Positions 49,701-62,869 of a stretch of 64,000 bases of DNA are shown one piece after another; position 1 is the stretch's first letter, and the number at the start of each line of letters is the position of its first letter. The translations under genes were made by a program, and so were the position numbers. The notes under the pieces are model-generated. The model ran no database searches. It saw only the letters and a list, made by a program, of their open reading frames with translations, and had not been told where the DNA came from. The stretch is taken from positions 186,001 through 250,000 of the forward strand of contig VWZW01001213.1 of the NCBI GenBank assembly GCA_013397115.1, read 5' to 3'. The DNA is from Edolisoma coerulescens (Eukaryota; Chordata; Aves; Passeriformes; Campephagidae).

Positions 49701-51604
49701 AACATTGTGAAATACATTTGAATAATGCCTTTGAAATAGGAAGAATGGGAAGACATGAAAAGTGATACAGGAACTGCTAATTTACATCTCTCCACTCACT
49801 GTCTGCGCAGGCAGCACACCATTGCCCTGAAACTTTCAAGCTTTTGTGCCTGTCACCCAATTCTGAGAAGGCACCAGAACAACGCCCTGGGGCTAATGGC
49901 TCACGACAGGGAGCAGCAGCTCAGTCACTCTCCAAATTGGGCCAGTTACTGCATGGTGGCTGAAAGTGTCTCAGGTCAGGTGGAGCTCCTGCCTTCAGGT
50001 CTCATCCTCAAGGAGCGCTAGGGAGTCAAAGTTGATCGATCTGAATGAAAAGAGAAGAAAGTAAAAACACTGGCATCTTCTATTTACCAGCCATATCCAG
50101 TGAATGCACTCTCTTCCAGTGTAGGAAGGATCAGCTTATCTATTTCAACCTTTTATCTGAACATATGATGGAACCTGACCAGAGTAAACCTTGCTCAGCT
50201 ATAAGGCTCATTGGTGAGATTTCGTGAGATGACTCTTCCCTCACATATAAAAACAGCACAAAACATAATTTTCTTTTCCTTTTATTTCTTTTTTTTTTTT
50301 AATAAGCCAGTTTAGGAAGGCAAAGCAATTCACCAACAGGCCAGATGAAAGTCAAGGCCAGGGTAAGTGAAGTATGAAAGCTGTTTGTTTGAGACAGGAA
50401 AGGACAAAAGAGGTCCTCTATTGTTTGCTGCCTCCAAATTTTTGCTTAGGTATCTGATCAAACCTCACCCCTAAGAGCAGCATCAAAATAAAGACTGCAG
50501 GCATTCCTTACATCCTTGCTTCTGTTTGGATATTACCGCAAAGAAAGGGCCTTGTGCACCTTTGTCATCTGGGGTCAGATTCATCAGGGGTAGGGTGGAA
50601 GCACGAAGTTACCTGTGGAGGAGACACCCTGTGACCCCTGAGAGCCCTGATCCAGCCAGCTGTTCCAGCTCCACTCGTTCTTGCCATCCTTCCTAACACA
50701 AAGCTTGGGAATTTAACTGGGCTTAGCACGAGGTTAATGATAGAATTGCACCTGTTTACACACAAGCAAGGGCCAGTCATAATCTGGTCTGCATGGATAA
50801 GTGGTTTACAGGGAAGAACAGAAAGCTCTAAACCACAGAAAATAAGAAATTGAAACCAAGCACGGTACAAAGTTGTTTTGGTTTAGATCAAATGACACAT
50901 ACACAATTTTTGAACCACAGAATTTATGTGCTTTCCTAGTGATTAATATTTAAAAAGATTGTTTGGCACTGGACACTCAGTACATGTCTTGCAAGGACTT
51001 GGCACAGAGAAGAGGTAAGTAATCAGAAATGTGCCAAAGACTTGTCAAGGAAAAACTTACACTCAATACTAATCAAGCTCAACTCTGTGCCAGTCCTCCC
51101 ACTCATCCTTTCATAGGAGAAAGTCTTTCAGCATGAGCCTGCCCATGCTGCTTCAGAGACAGCCAACACCTTTCACAGTCAGCTGACAAAAATGAAAGTT
51201 TGGGAGGCTGAAAACAACAAAAAAATACAACTCACCTTCTGCTCTGCAGCAAGGATCACTGCTGGGCGCAGAGTCCTGCCTGTTCTGCTCAGGAGACTTC
51301 CAAGAGTAAAAGACTTAATTTGCATGTCTGCAGCACTAAGAAATAAATTTCATCGTGCCCCTCATCCAGCATGTTTCAGTCCCCACTGCCGTTGCCGTGG
51401 CAGCTTGACAGCAGCCACCATATTTTTCTGCTACAAAAAAATTCATGCTAGAGGCTGTATCAGAGACACCAAACTCATTAAGAGTTGTCCCTGTCTGGAT
51501 GAGAGATGCAATTGCAGAGCAAAGTCATCTCTTCACTTGGCACCTCTGGCACTCGGAGTGCTAAAGGGCTCCCCCAGGATACAGCCCATGCCCAGCAATG
51601 GTGT
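43791..51604. other. Non-coding DNA, no gene recognised
   Basis: No gene is supported. An A-run lies at 44152-44166, a G-rich potential quadruplex at 47722-47744 and a T-run near 50288-50300. A GC-richer patch at 47700-48050 has overlapping open frames on both strands without recognisable content. The part 48100-49190 has no notable open frame. Confidence 0.45.
47722..47744 (+). other. Potential G-quadruplex / GC-box-like run
   Basis: The run GGAGGGGGCGGAGGAGGGGG is purine-rich and contains GGGGGCGG, similar to an Sp1-type GC box. It can form a two-tetrad or irregular quadruplex. It sits next to the GC-richer patch 47740-47940. Confidence 0.45.
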
Positions 51605-51824
51605 GGGGCAGGGACACGCAGGAGGGGTTTGTCTGGAGGGGGGCAGGGACACGCAGATGGGATTTGTCTGGAATGGGGCAGGGACTCACAGGCGGCGTTT
51701 GTCCAGTGTGGGGCCCGGACACATAGATGGATTTTGTCCACTGTGGGGCAGGGACTCGCAGGCAGGCTTTTTCTGGAGTGGGGCAGGGACACACAGACAG
51801 GTTTTGTCTGGCATACTGGGGCAA
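51605..51824 (+). repeat. Minisatellite, 35-bp unit, 6 copies
   Basis: Six consecutive units begin GGGGCAGGGAC (or a variant) at 51605, 51640, 51675, 51710, 51745 and 51780. The first five are exactly 35 bp and the sixth is 38 bp, followed by a partial unit. The core holds CAGGGACWCRCAGRYRGG and TTTGTCTGG elements. Since 35 is not a multiple of 3, the reading frame rotates and returns after 105 bp. The unit lacks stops in most frames, which explains overlapping long open frames on both strands (51192-51947 plus, 251 codons; 51561-51998 minus, 145 codons). Confidence 0.93.
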
Positions 51825-54800
51825 GTTGGTGTGCTCAAGCTGCATTTTCCTACTCTTTTTAGAGGAAAACCTCGCACAGGACAGCCACAGACACCACCTC
51901 CCGGAGCCAGGGTTCTCCTTGATCGCAGGGAGGCGAGCACCAGCTGAGCTTATGCACACCCCTCTGCCTGCGCTGCGCTTCCAAATGGTGCTCCTCACCT
52001 CCCATCATAGGGAACATCTACTCTTCTCTCCCACCTCCCCTCACAGGGTCTGAGGGTGCCATTCCAATATTAATGACCACGGCTCATTAAAGCCCTGCAA
52101 AGCCCAGCGTGCTCGTGTTGCAGGATGGAGATGGAGAGGTTAATTATCATCCTGGGGTGGTGGGAGGTCCCAGTTGGAGCCACCAGTGTTGTTAGCACTC
52201 CCATCACTAATTTACTTGGCAACAACCTTCTGAATGACTTGCATCCAGGATTTAAAACAGGGAGGGCTATTCACACCACTTAATGTTTTGCACCTGAATT
52301 AGAAAATGTGTTCCCCAAAGTGCCTAAGTTAAGTAAGTGCTTTGAAACATCCCTTGAATAATATTTCTGTCTCCAATGGCTATAGAGAGACCCCAGAGAC
52401 ACAAGTGTCTGTCTGATTATAGGAAGTTATAGTTAGCTGGTGTGTACCTCTGTTTCCTGTACAGTTTATGTACCCTGATTTTATTGAGGCTTAAAAATAG
52501 AATGCATCAAAAATCTTCTGAGAATCTAAACCAACTTACCCAATTTGCAACTGCCTATGCACAGAAAGTTTCACCAACTTCAAAATGTTTGTTAATATCA
52601 CTGTACCCACAGAGGATACACATTTAAGCAACTGCAGAGTCAGAACTGCATTTGGCTGAGAATCTGAACCAAACCCTCTCATAATTTTTTGCCATTTATA
52701 AAAGTAAATATATTTAACACTACATGGAGATAAGAGCTTTTCCAATAAAAAAAAAAAAAAAANACCCACAAACAAAAGAAGAAAGCAGCAGTTGGTTTCT
52801 CCCAAAGACATGCAATCTCCTACCTGCCACAGTTAAAGAGTATTCCAGAGCTGCACACATCACTATTAATATTATCAAGGATACTGCATGAAAAGTGAAT
52901 GCTAAGGAAGCCAGGGCTACAGTGGCACCTGTGCCACTGAAACACAGGAGAAAAGACAGGCACAACTTGCGTCACTCTGGCAAACAGCATTAGAAAAAGG
53001 CAATTAATCTCGCAGCTTCCAAAGCACATTGCAAACATTACAAGAGAAAATATATATACATAGTGAGGGCACTCATTTTCTTTTTTTTTTCCCAATCCCT
53101 TTTCTTTCTCTCTCTAACCAACATTTTGAAATGCTAAAAAAATAACACTTACACGTCATTTCCACAGCGTTGATTTCCTGGCAGGGAAAGTTGATCAGCA
53201 AACATGATCACCACAGTGCCAATCATGAGTCCAAAGTCAATTATTTTTCCAAACTGACTAAGGCAAGTCCCTTGTCCCTCTCAGTGACAGATAACATACA
53301 CGTGTACAACCAGGAGGCACCCAAGGGGATGGGGGTAGAGGGGGAGATGTGGGATAGGAAGGGGCCGAAGCAGTGGAGACACATACACTATTTGCTTTAG
53401 AAAATAGCTCAGAAGCAGCTCAGAAACAATAGAAATCTTCTGTCTCTAATCTGCAGCTTGAAAAATATTAAGGTTGGAAAAAACCCTCTGACGGAGCAGC
53501 TAATATTTAAATGCTGCTGTTGTTTGGGGACATTAGCAGGAAAAGGAAAAGTAGCCACTGTTTCTGGCATATCTGATTTTCTCTCTCCCCCGTCTCTCAG
53601 CAAGGGTTCACACACATCCTCAGAAGTCCTGCACACCGGAGTGACCCATGCTGCTTCTCTTGCTGAAGTTGGCAGTAGGGAAACATCACTGTTCTTCAGA
53701 AAGCATTTCAGGATCCCTTGTTCCCAGGACTGGCAAGGCTGAGACCAGATCATGGAGCTCCAGTGATGCTGCTTTGCTTTCTCTGCCTGATGGATGCAGA
53801 AAACGGGGTCAGGCTGCTGCAACAAAAGGAGCCCTGGATCCCAGCTTGTAGTGCTACACTACTTGGTCCCTCCTTTTGCTCCAGCAAGGAAATTTTGCAG
53901 GGTGCAACATCATATTGAAAACTGTTTCCTTCCTCATTGCTAGATAAATAGGCCAGTGTATGGCCATGAGGAAACAGTCCTCTCGTGGTGGTGGCTTCAG
54001 GTGTAAACTGTGACCTCAGACAAAGCAAAGACAGAGCAGTAGAGAAAAAACTTTTCATTACATCTTTAATTTCAGTGTAACTTTCAGCCTATTATCTGAA
54101 CAATAATTTCTGTCAGTTTTAGATTCTCACTGCTTTTTCCCCCTAAAATAAAAATCTTTGCAAATTATTGTTGTTGTTACATTAATCACACTTTCTACAG
54201 CAGGACCTATGGCATCGAGGATTAATGAGCAGATAACCAAGCATTAATACAGATAAATGAGATCTACCTACCTCTGCTTCAAGCACTTACCCCCACGTGC
54301 TGAACACTGGAGCAAACAGATCAGATAATGTATATTTCTGTTCATCCCTAGGGCACCAACCTAAAAGCCAACCCTACCTAATACCCTCGAAGTATCGGGA
54401 CCCCAGGGAATCTACAGTCCAGATAGGCAAGACAGAAACAGGAGAGTGAGAGTGGTGAGGCACTTGAGTGGAGTGTGGTAGGTGCAGGAAGGGAAAGGTG
54501 TCTCAGTTGGGAGAATGGGATGATCAAGAAGATAACTGAAAACACTAAGAAAACAAAAAGGCACTGATAGGGACAGCATGAAGTGGAGGCAGTTGGAAGG
54601 GCAATGAGGGTAGGTGACACAGCTTCTCACACAGAAGAGCCAACACATCCATAAGGGGCAGAAGCAGCCCAGTCACAGCTGCACAACCCCCTTTGACTCC
54701 TCTCTCTTCCCTGGCCCAAGAGCCCCCGGGGCTGTCCCCGACAGCTGGGCACCCAGAGGCTTGGGTGGCACTGTGCCAGCAAAGTGACACTCCAGAAAGG

Positions 54801-57800
54801 GGTCAGTAGGGAACCTTGTCCTGGATCTCATGGCTAAAAGTGGCATTTGGAGCAGCTGTGCTCAGCCCATTCTTGAGAGACAGAACCAAGGGTCACCCAG
54901 TTATCCCTGCACAGACCCAACCAACCCACCTCTGATTACCATTCAGATGGGCACTCAGACTGGCTATGAAGATATCAAGGGATGGCAAATCCATCATTCC
55001 TTTCGTTCATTGATTCCTCTAGTTAATCCTCTTTACTGAGAAAAAAAACTGGGCTTCACATCTGAGTCCCTTATAATCTGTCACCCTCAAAATATGAAAC
55101 TATAGTCCTGGAAGCCTGATGTTCAAGATAATTATGTGTAAAAGTCTCTCAAAAAATATATTCTCTTGGACAAACAGCAAGTGGTTTGACATCTGACCAA
55201 CCAGCCACATCTGCACGGACGCATTCATTTGAATTATATGGGCATATTCTTTTGGATCAACTCGTCTGCCAACATTGTGCACCCGTATTATATACCTCAC
55301 ATTCAAAACAGTGCTGTCTCATCACAGAACTTTGCAGGGCAAGAAGGAGGAGCCAGGACTGCCCAGAAAAATATATGTCTTCACACACAAACGGGCAAGA
55401 GGTTTCATTCAAGTATGTGCTTTGTAGGAATTCCAAGAGAAAAAGAAAGTGGTGTGTTTTTCATGTAGACTCAAAGACGTCATTTTCTGCCCAGTTGCCT
55501 TATTTCATGGAATGTCAAGTAAATCTGCCCATTTGGTAGACATACTCAGGCAAAAAAACCCAGTATGTGAACAGAAAAGGACTGCTTATTTTGCTTTAAA
55601 GTATCATAAATCAAATTCGTCCTTACACAAAAACTGGTACAACAAAGCTTGTGGAGTGTGAGCCAGCAGGAATTTCAAAGAAATAACCGTATTTTAAAAG
55701 TCAGCCACAGCATCTGAACACAATAGCAATGAAAACTTATGCAGAAATAACTGCCCAAAGAGAGAAAAATGCACCTGGTGTTAACAGGCTAGTAAAGATA
55801 CCTTAGAGATTCAAAGGTTAATGGAGGTTTTTAAAACATTAATGCTTTAATTTCAATTATTTTAAGAATAACCATATACTTAATGCTTTGCTGAGACTCC
55901 TTGGGCTTTGCTTTTCAATAACCTTGAGATCCCAGCAAGGGCAGTTCACCACTTGGTATAAGTAGATAGTAGTTTAATATGACCATAGGACAGCTATTTT
56001 TTCCGTAATTATCTGAAAGGTTTTTATCCACTTCCAATCAAAACCTTCTTCCCACTGAAACATTTAATTTGACTAAGTTGAACTTTAAAATTCCCTTGCA
56101 GCCATCAGGCTTCGGGTCTTTCTTAATATCACTAACAATAACAAAATAAAATTCATTCTATGGCAACACTTTAACCTTTCAGAAGAGTTTTTTTCTCTTC
56201 CCAGTACTGAAGGGAGGTTCAGAATTAAGCTATCAGCAAAACATTCCATAAGGGAGATGAGAGACCAGACATGAACTGCAGACCAGAGCAAGCAGAATAT
56301 ATATGCAGCTAGGGAAAAAAAGTACAATGTGTGTGTTTTTCAAATGTATTTCATTGGAGGGAGTTTATAGGAAGGATTAATGATAGCCAGAACTCAAATC
56401 TTATCTCTCTAAAGGGCAGTGAGTCTTTTGCAGAGAAAAAGAAATGCTTTCAGCTTAATTGTGGAGTTAAGTAAATAACTATATTTTTGACTAGGCAGAA
56501 GAGCAAAGATTTGCAAGAATTTGAATTGTATTTGAAATTATCTGTGACTTTAAATTAAGATGTCTCTAGAAATAATGCTGGGTATTATCTTTCACATAGA
56601 ATTGAAAGTGAAATTGGCTTCTCTGCACAGAAGGTCCCCTCCACAGTACAATAAATTGTATTAATCCATTAGCAGAAATGTCAAGCTCAACTGATAATTA
56701 TCAACTGGCTTTGTAAAACCACCAGCCATTCCTCATTAAATTTATGTAAGAGATCTGACTGGAGAAGTCCATTCTGAGATATCTGATGGTCTTTTACCTA
56801 GTGTAACAACCTTCTTGCAGCACAAGACTGACTTTGCTGCAAAATGGACCATGACTTCCAGGCTGCAGGGTTTCACATTGGGCAGAGCGGGTTCAGAGCA
56901 TCCTGCCAGTATGAGCAGAACTGCACTACACCCTGCCAGGGAAGAGGGATGGACAAGTTCACTCCTACTACAGAAAGTCTAGGGTGGAAGATGGGTCTGT
57001 AAGCCTGGCAGAGAGATGTGAGAGCTGGGGCTTGTAGGTCACAGGGGAGCACTGGAGTTAGGTGTCCATATGGATGACAGCACCAGTAACAGGACCCCTG
57101 GCACACCCACAGGCCCTGTCCACAGCAGCAGCATCAGGAGCTGCCCAGCTGGGTCAGACTCATCTCCTTTCTGCTGCAGCAGACAGTCTGCATCTGCAGG
57201 ATTGGGTTCAAGGCACCTGAGGGAAGTTCCTGGCTCTGTTGAACACAGCGGTGGATTTTCCAACTGCTCCAGCAGTGCTGGTGTTTAGAAAAAGGGCTGT
57301 AAAAAACATCATTGGCTTGCTGCTGAGAAGGATGAGCAAGGAAGGTTGTTTTGGTTTACTCCAACCCACTCTGCTTTATTCCTAATAGCTAGATTTATGC
57401 AAACAATGCAGAGAAATGTATATCGAAAATCTCAGCTGAAGGGTTATTTTTTAAATCAAATGTCATCAAGACAAAATTTTGCCAGTTCTGCTGAAGAAAA
57501 AAAAAAAACAGAAAACCAGAAAGTCTGTTTTAATTTTAGAAAATCCTAACACTCATTTTACCATAAAGATTATGGAGATACCCAGAGAGATTCTGGGGGT
57601 TTGCACATTAGGGTGACACTATTTATGGTACAGTCTTGGTGAACACAAGGAGGGAGAAACATAAAGGCTTAATCTGTTCCCCCTGGAAACCAGAGCGGTG
57701 CCCTGATGAGGCAGGACTGGGCTGCCTGCTCTGTAGCAGCATGTATAATGGATGAGACTTGCAGGAGGTGGGTGTTCAGGTGCCAAAAACTGATGCACAC

Positions 57801-59209
57801 AGAACTGTTAGTCACTTCTGAAAAGTCTTTGGCAGGATCCCTAACTACATGGAACCAATCCATAGCTATACAGCTCACAAGTGGGATGCTACAGACTTAA
57901 TGGTCTGTTCTGAAGCAGATATATGGTTTGTTTTTGTTGAGTTATTGAGTTTGTTGATGGCTTCTTGGAGCAGAATGGGATTGAATGAAAAAGGGAAGGT
58001 GATTCACAGAAAAATGGCTCAGCTGACCAAAATACACCTTCTACTCTGTGTCACTGGCTGTCACTGTCAGCTCCAACTACAGACAGCTTGGAAAGATTTT
58101 TTCCTTCCTTTCTTTTTATCTCTCACCTCACAGCAGCACGAATGTGTCCTTCTTCATGATGACTGATGAAGGCCTGAAAGCATTTTAGGAACAACAGGGT
58201 AAGAAGAGAGGATGAGGAACAAGCCTGGTCCTAGTCCTGCCAGAGCAGTTCAGGGTGAGAACTATGGGGATACATCACACCAGAAGGGAAGAGGTGGCAG
58301 CACCAAGCCTTTAACCAATTGGTTCTTTGTCAGCAGAAGACGCTGGTCACCAGAATGAAAGGGGTAAGAAATGAATGAGGTTTGAAATGGGAATGGCTAA
58401 TTTCCTTCTCAATCACAGTTTATTTACTCTCAAGTCAACAACTTAGTAGTTGTAGTCAATGCCACCTCCTTTCTTTTACATGATTACCCAAAAGGATTAA
58501 AAAACAGTTGTTTTTACTGCCACTTACTTTTAGAGCCATTCATGAGACTGAGCTTCAAAACAACAACAAAACAAAAAAAGATGCCAAACATATCAGGCAG
58601 CAGAGAGCAAAGATGCACACAACAGCTCCTCAAGCACTGAGCATTTCGGCTGCATTAAACAAGACACCCTACTGGCATTCAGGCCAGAGGGACTGTGGCA
58701 ATAACAGCACCTCAGAACTGAGACACGGCCATGTGCCATGGCAGACACCTCCCTGAGCCCAGAGGAGGCACTGCAGGCACACTGATAGGGACACACAAAG
58801 CAGAAAGGCAAGAACTGCAGCACGGATTTTCTCTCTGTGTGGAGCTAGCAAGGGCTGCATGGGATGGGCAGAAAGCTGCCCGTGAGAGCAGTGAGGGGCC
58901 TCCCCTGAGCTGACATAGTGCCCCACTGTACGCTGCAGAGAAAGGCAGAGGAAGAGCTTGGAACTTTTGCAGTCAGCCTTTTCAGTGGAAACACATCTCC
59001 CCTTGAGACGACACTGCAGTGCCTTCATCCACCTCTGACATGTCCAGCTGCAAATTTTAGTAGCCCACATACCTAAATTCTTCAGCTGGGTCTCAACCCG
59101 TGCAACTCCTCTAGCATACACTAAGACTTCTAATCTTCCAACTCTTTAGTGAATCTGAGCAAAACAAAAAGCTTGACATGCCACAGAGAGCAGGGGCAAA
59201 GAGGCAAGT
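51825..59209. other. Non-coding DNA, no gene recognised
   Basis: No gene is supported. There is a 16-base A-run at 52747-52762 followed by an N at 52763, a T-run near 53081, and an A-run at about 57499. Open frames at 53409-53918 overlap on both strands and have no recognised product. A GC-richer stretch at 54640-54790 has no repeat I recognise. Confidence 0.45.
52747..52763. repeat. Poly-A run ending in an ambiguous base
   Basis: Sixteen A residues are followed by N. The N probably marks an unresolved homopolymer length. AATAAA overlaps the start of the run (52744-52749), which is too close for a normal poly-A tail, so there is no support for a retrocopy. Confidence 0.85.
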
Positions 59210-59495
59210 TGTAAAAATATCCATGAGGAAGATATAAGGGGGAATGGCTTTAGACTGAGAGAGAGTAGGTTTAGATTAGATACTAGCAAGAAGTTCTTTA
59301 CTGTGAGGTGAGGCACTGGCACACGTTGCCCAGAGAAGCTGTGGATGCCCCATCCCTGGAAGAGTTCAAGGCCAAGATGGATGGGGCTCTCAGCAACCTG
59401 GTCTAATGGAAGGTGTCCCTGCCCACAGCAGGGGGGTTGGAACGAGAACATCTTTAAGATCCCTTCCAACCCAAACCATTCTGTGATTCTATGAT
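59210..59495 (+). mobile_element. CR1 LINE 3' tail
   Basis: The sequence follows the CR1 3' region closely: GGGGGAATGGCTTTAGACTG, ATACTAGCAAGAAGTTCTTT, GTGGATGCCCCATCCCTGGA, then CCCTTCCAACCCAAACCATT and the terminal octamers TTCTGTGATTCTATGAT. It is about 285 bp, 5'-truncated, plus strand. The match is good enough to suggest a comparatively young insertion. Confidence 0.9.
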
Positions 59496-62153
59496 ATCCT
59501 AAATCCTTGCTTTTTGTTCATCATGGACTTCACAGCGCCATTTAGGAACCTGTTCATCCAAGCAAAACATTTTTCTAGAGAAGTAGTCCAAAACTAAGTT
59601 TAGCAACTCTACACATGTACCTGAACATGGACAGATAAAGCCATTCCATTGCAGCACACAAAATGTACTGTGTTGGCATGGCTGGTTAGCCATCAACACA
59701 AAAATCGATTCAGCCAAAATCTGACAAAAGCCCCAGCCTGTTCATTTGGTTCCCACTTATCACAAGTAAAGGAGATCCAAGGAGATTTTCAAGAAACAGC
59801 CATGAACAGTGCACTGACACTAAGATATGATGTTAAAAAACTACAGAAGGGCTCTGGTCAAACATCCCCACAGGTCCCTCCTCCCTTATCCCAGGGTGAA
59901 TTCGGCAGTGACATGATCAGCTCCTGGTCCTCTAATGGTGCAGGTCTGTCAGACTTCACATACCTTTCATGATCTGTGCGTTTGACAGGCGTGTCACCTC
60001 TCTGCAAGGCTCAGATACAATCTCAGGCACTGACAAGGGAATGAAAACCATTTGGCTTAGGTACCAAATTGCCAGTCAGGAGAACAGGACGTTAGTATTT
60101 GCCTCTTCCCCAGGCAGCTTTTGACATTTTGCAATTTGCAAGCATTACCAGAGGGCTTTTCACACCTGCCTGGGAACAGAAGTCAGGGCTTCATCATGGC
60201 AGGTCGAATCTAACACTCTCTGTCACAATGACTTTCAGAGCAAAAGTATCTGGCTCTGCTATATAAAATCAACTCTTCACCCATAGCCTGCTTGACAAAT
60301 CAAGAGAAATCAGGCCAATATCAAATTCTCTTTTAAAAGTCCTCTGGAACTCACCAGTACAGCAAGTAATAGGTCAACCTGTCTTCGGGTAACTTATTCC
60401 TGGTCTTCAAAATAGAGATAATCCACTTTTAAGTAGCACTTACTGGAAGGCTGGATACCTCAGCTTAAAACAAAACAAAACCCTTAAACTCAAGTATTTA
60501 CAAGCAGACTAAGCACCTCTTACATCCAAACAACACCAGTAAGTTCACCAGCTTAACAATTACAAATCACTGATTTAAATCCCAATGCTATGCAAATAGC
60601 ATACATTCAGAGCCTTAACACCAAATTAATTTTATCAGCCTAAATCCATGCATCCCATTCCTATTTTCATCAAGACACTTGGCACAGACCAATAAACTGG
60701 AAAGGCCAAGATGCAAGGAGAGAAGGGATGGATAAGCATTACCTGGCTTGCTCAAAGCACATCAGCCGCTGAGATTGGGGCACAGCAAGCAGCTAAACCT
60801 GGAAGCAACTCAGCTGTATAAAGACATTCAGTGAGGCTCACAGTTTTCTACCTGCACTAAAGTACAAGGGTTTATCACCTGATGTTCATTGATCTGTGCA
60901 AATTACTTGCCAAATGTAAACTAACTCGGGCATAATTTGCATAATCAGCAACATGAAACTGACGGTAATATAGCACTTGTGTATTTGTGCCTCCCAGGAG
61001 TCAAAGAAGTGCTAATATCAGTGTGTAACCCTGTCCACTATAGGAACTCACCCAGGAGACAGCTCCAAAATTGTTTGTTTTCTGCATGAGACATGTTATG
61101 TGCTCATCACAGATGTGGGGGGGGCCTGCAGCCATATCCCCCCGCCTTGGAACTACTGAGCTCAGGTCAAAACAGCAGTAAAAATGCAGCCTGGCATGGC
61201 CATGCATAGCCCAGGATAAGCATGTGCTGGCTGAAGCCTGCAGAGCATCTTCGTTCTTCCAGGCCACTGCTGGCAAAGCCAAGTGAAGAACAGTGCAAAC
61301 CTGTGCACAGTGCCAGCATCCAGGTCTGTAGCATGATTCCAGTGTGTTTTAGTTAAAATGTGTTAGATAAAATGATCATTTGGCTCTTTTCAACTAAATT
61401 CAGTCATCAAACCGCAGCAGAGGCTAGTGCCCCACCTAAATACCTGTCAGTCAAAAACAAACGTAACTTGCATCTTTTTGTTGATGTCTGCATGAGGGCA
61501 TTTAATTACTTCACAAACCTGAGTGTGAAAAGGATTGATACTCCCATTTTCACCAATTACTCATAAATCTGTTGGTCCACATTACAAACATTTTTGAAGA
61601 GTATGTTATGGATCTTAACAATATTTTTCCACTCTCCTGAAAGACTTTAAGAAGGTTTTTCCCACCCATGAGCAAAGACCACTATGGAGAAAATGTCTGT
61701 GTGAATCCACCAAAACCAGCACTGTGGAATATGTTCTCTCTTCTGACATGGAACAAAATTATTTTATAAACTGTCTGTGAGAAGCTATTCTGGGGGGAAA
61801 AAAGGGAAACATTCTTCATTCCCACATAGCAGAGGGGAAAACTCTCTGTCTCCATCTCCATGGGATTGCCCAGGTCTAAACCATTGTTCTGAGGAGTTCC
61901 AGGCCCTGTGCTCTGGGGCTGGGCTCCTCAGTCCCAAAGGGATAATGCAAGTACCTGGCCCCTCATCCATCAGGGGAGTTCTGAAAACACCAAGGATCCA
62001 GGCATAGTGTGCAGATCTACTACGTAAGTGCAAATCACCTTGCTGGAGCTAAAAAACCACGAGAAAGGACCTCAAAAATTACTGGAGCTATGAAAAAAAA
62101 AAAACAAAAACATTCCTTGCAGTGAAATGCATCTTTATCTGTTCAGTTCATCC
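59496..62153. other. Non-coding DNA, no gene recognised
   Basis: No gene is supported. Open frames at 59649-59972 and 61001-61282 show no recognisable domain. There is a C-rich run at 61117-61143 and an A-run at about 62093-62104. Confidence 0.45.
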
Positions 62154-62432
62154 AAGAGAAGGTTGAAAGGCAGCTTGATCACAATTTATAAGGGGCTGCA
62201 CCAAGACACAGATGGATGTCTTGTCTCTTTCTCTCCCAGCTATTAAGGAGCCAACACTGAAAAGTCAAAGCTAGACAGATTCAGATTAGAAATTATGTGT
62301 GATTTTTTATCTGAGCAGGTAATTAATCATTGAAACAGCTTACTCAGGGATGTGGAGTATTGCAGTCTGCATCACTTGCAGTCTTTGAATAGACGCTGGA
62401 TTTTTTTAGAAGAAGATGTGCCAGGTCCCAAA
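62154..62432 (+). mobile_element. Ancient, diverged CR1-like LINE 3' fragment
   Basis: Landmarks of old amniote CR1/L3-type 3' ends are visible in order: AAGGTTGAAAGGCAGCTTGA followed by TCACAATTTATAAG, CAAAGCTAGACAGATTCAGA, TTAATCATTGAAACAGCTTA, GCAGTCTTTGAATAGACGCT and a final TTTTTTTAGAAGAAGA. The copy is strongly diverged and has no open frame. With 33666-33885 it forms the older CR1 layer in the window. Confidence 0.72.
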
Positions 62433-62869
62433 CAAGAGTTAGAGGCCCAGTGCAGGATTGTAGGCCAAGACCTTTTGCTCTGCTCCTACTTCATCACACA
62501 GGTTTACTAGCCATAACTCACTATCCAGGCTTAAAAATCTCTGGAGGGCATTTGTATCATCTAACCTCAGATATGCCCAACCTCTCTCTGCAGCTGGAGG
62601 CAGTAAGTCTTCTCCAGAGGGTAACATGCAGCAGGGTCCAAACTTGCATGCTCGGAACAGCCACTTTGCACAGCTGAGGTCATTCGTAACTGAGTTTAAA
62701 CTCCAGCAAACTGAAGGTAAGCTCATAGAAAAACAGCAAGCCACCCACACCTCACAGCCTTCCTCTCCTGCACCACTCCCTCCTTGGAGGTGCAGGGAGG
62801 CACCGGAGGGAGGGGAGGCACTGAGACAGTGCAGAGGCAGCATCCCTCTCCTGCTCTCCCTCCAGGCTT

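Noticed and set aside
51192..51947. 251-codon plus-strand open frame as a real gene
   Set aside because: About a third of it is the 35-bp minisatellite, which is open in several frames on both strands. No domain was recognised in the rest. It is kept only as a finding to test.
52744..52763. AATAAA followed by poly-A, as in a processed retrocopy
   Set aside because: The signal overlaps the A-run itself rather than lying 10-30 bases upstream, and no gene-like sequence precedes it.
53262..53292. MIR-like text (AGGCAAGTCCCTTGTCCCTC)
   Set aside because: Only about 20-30 bp resemble a MIR core, with no flanking similarity. That is too short to call.
53409..53825. 138-codon minus-strand open frame
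   Set aside because: It is overlapped by equally long plus-strand frames (53458-53742 and 53648-53918) and has no recognisable domain or splice signals.
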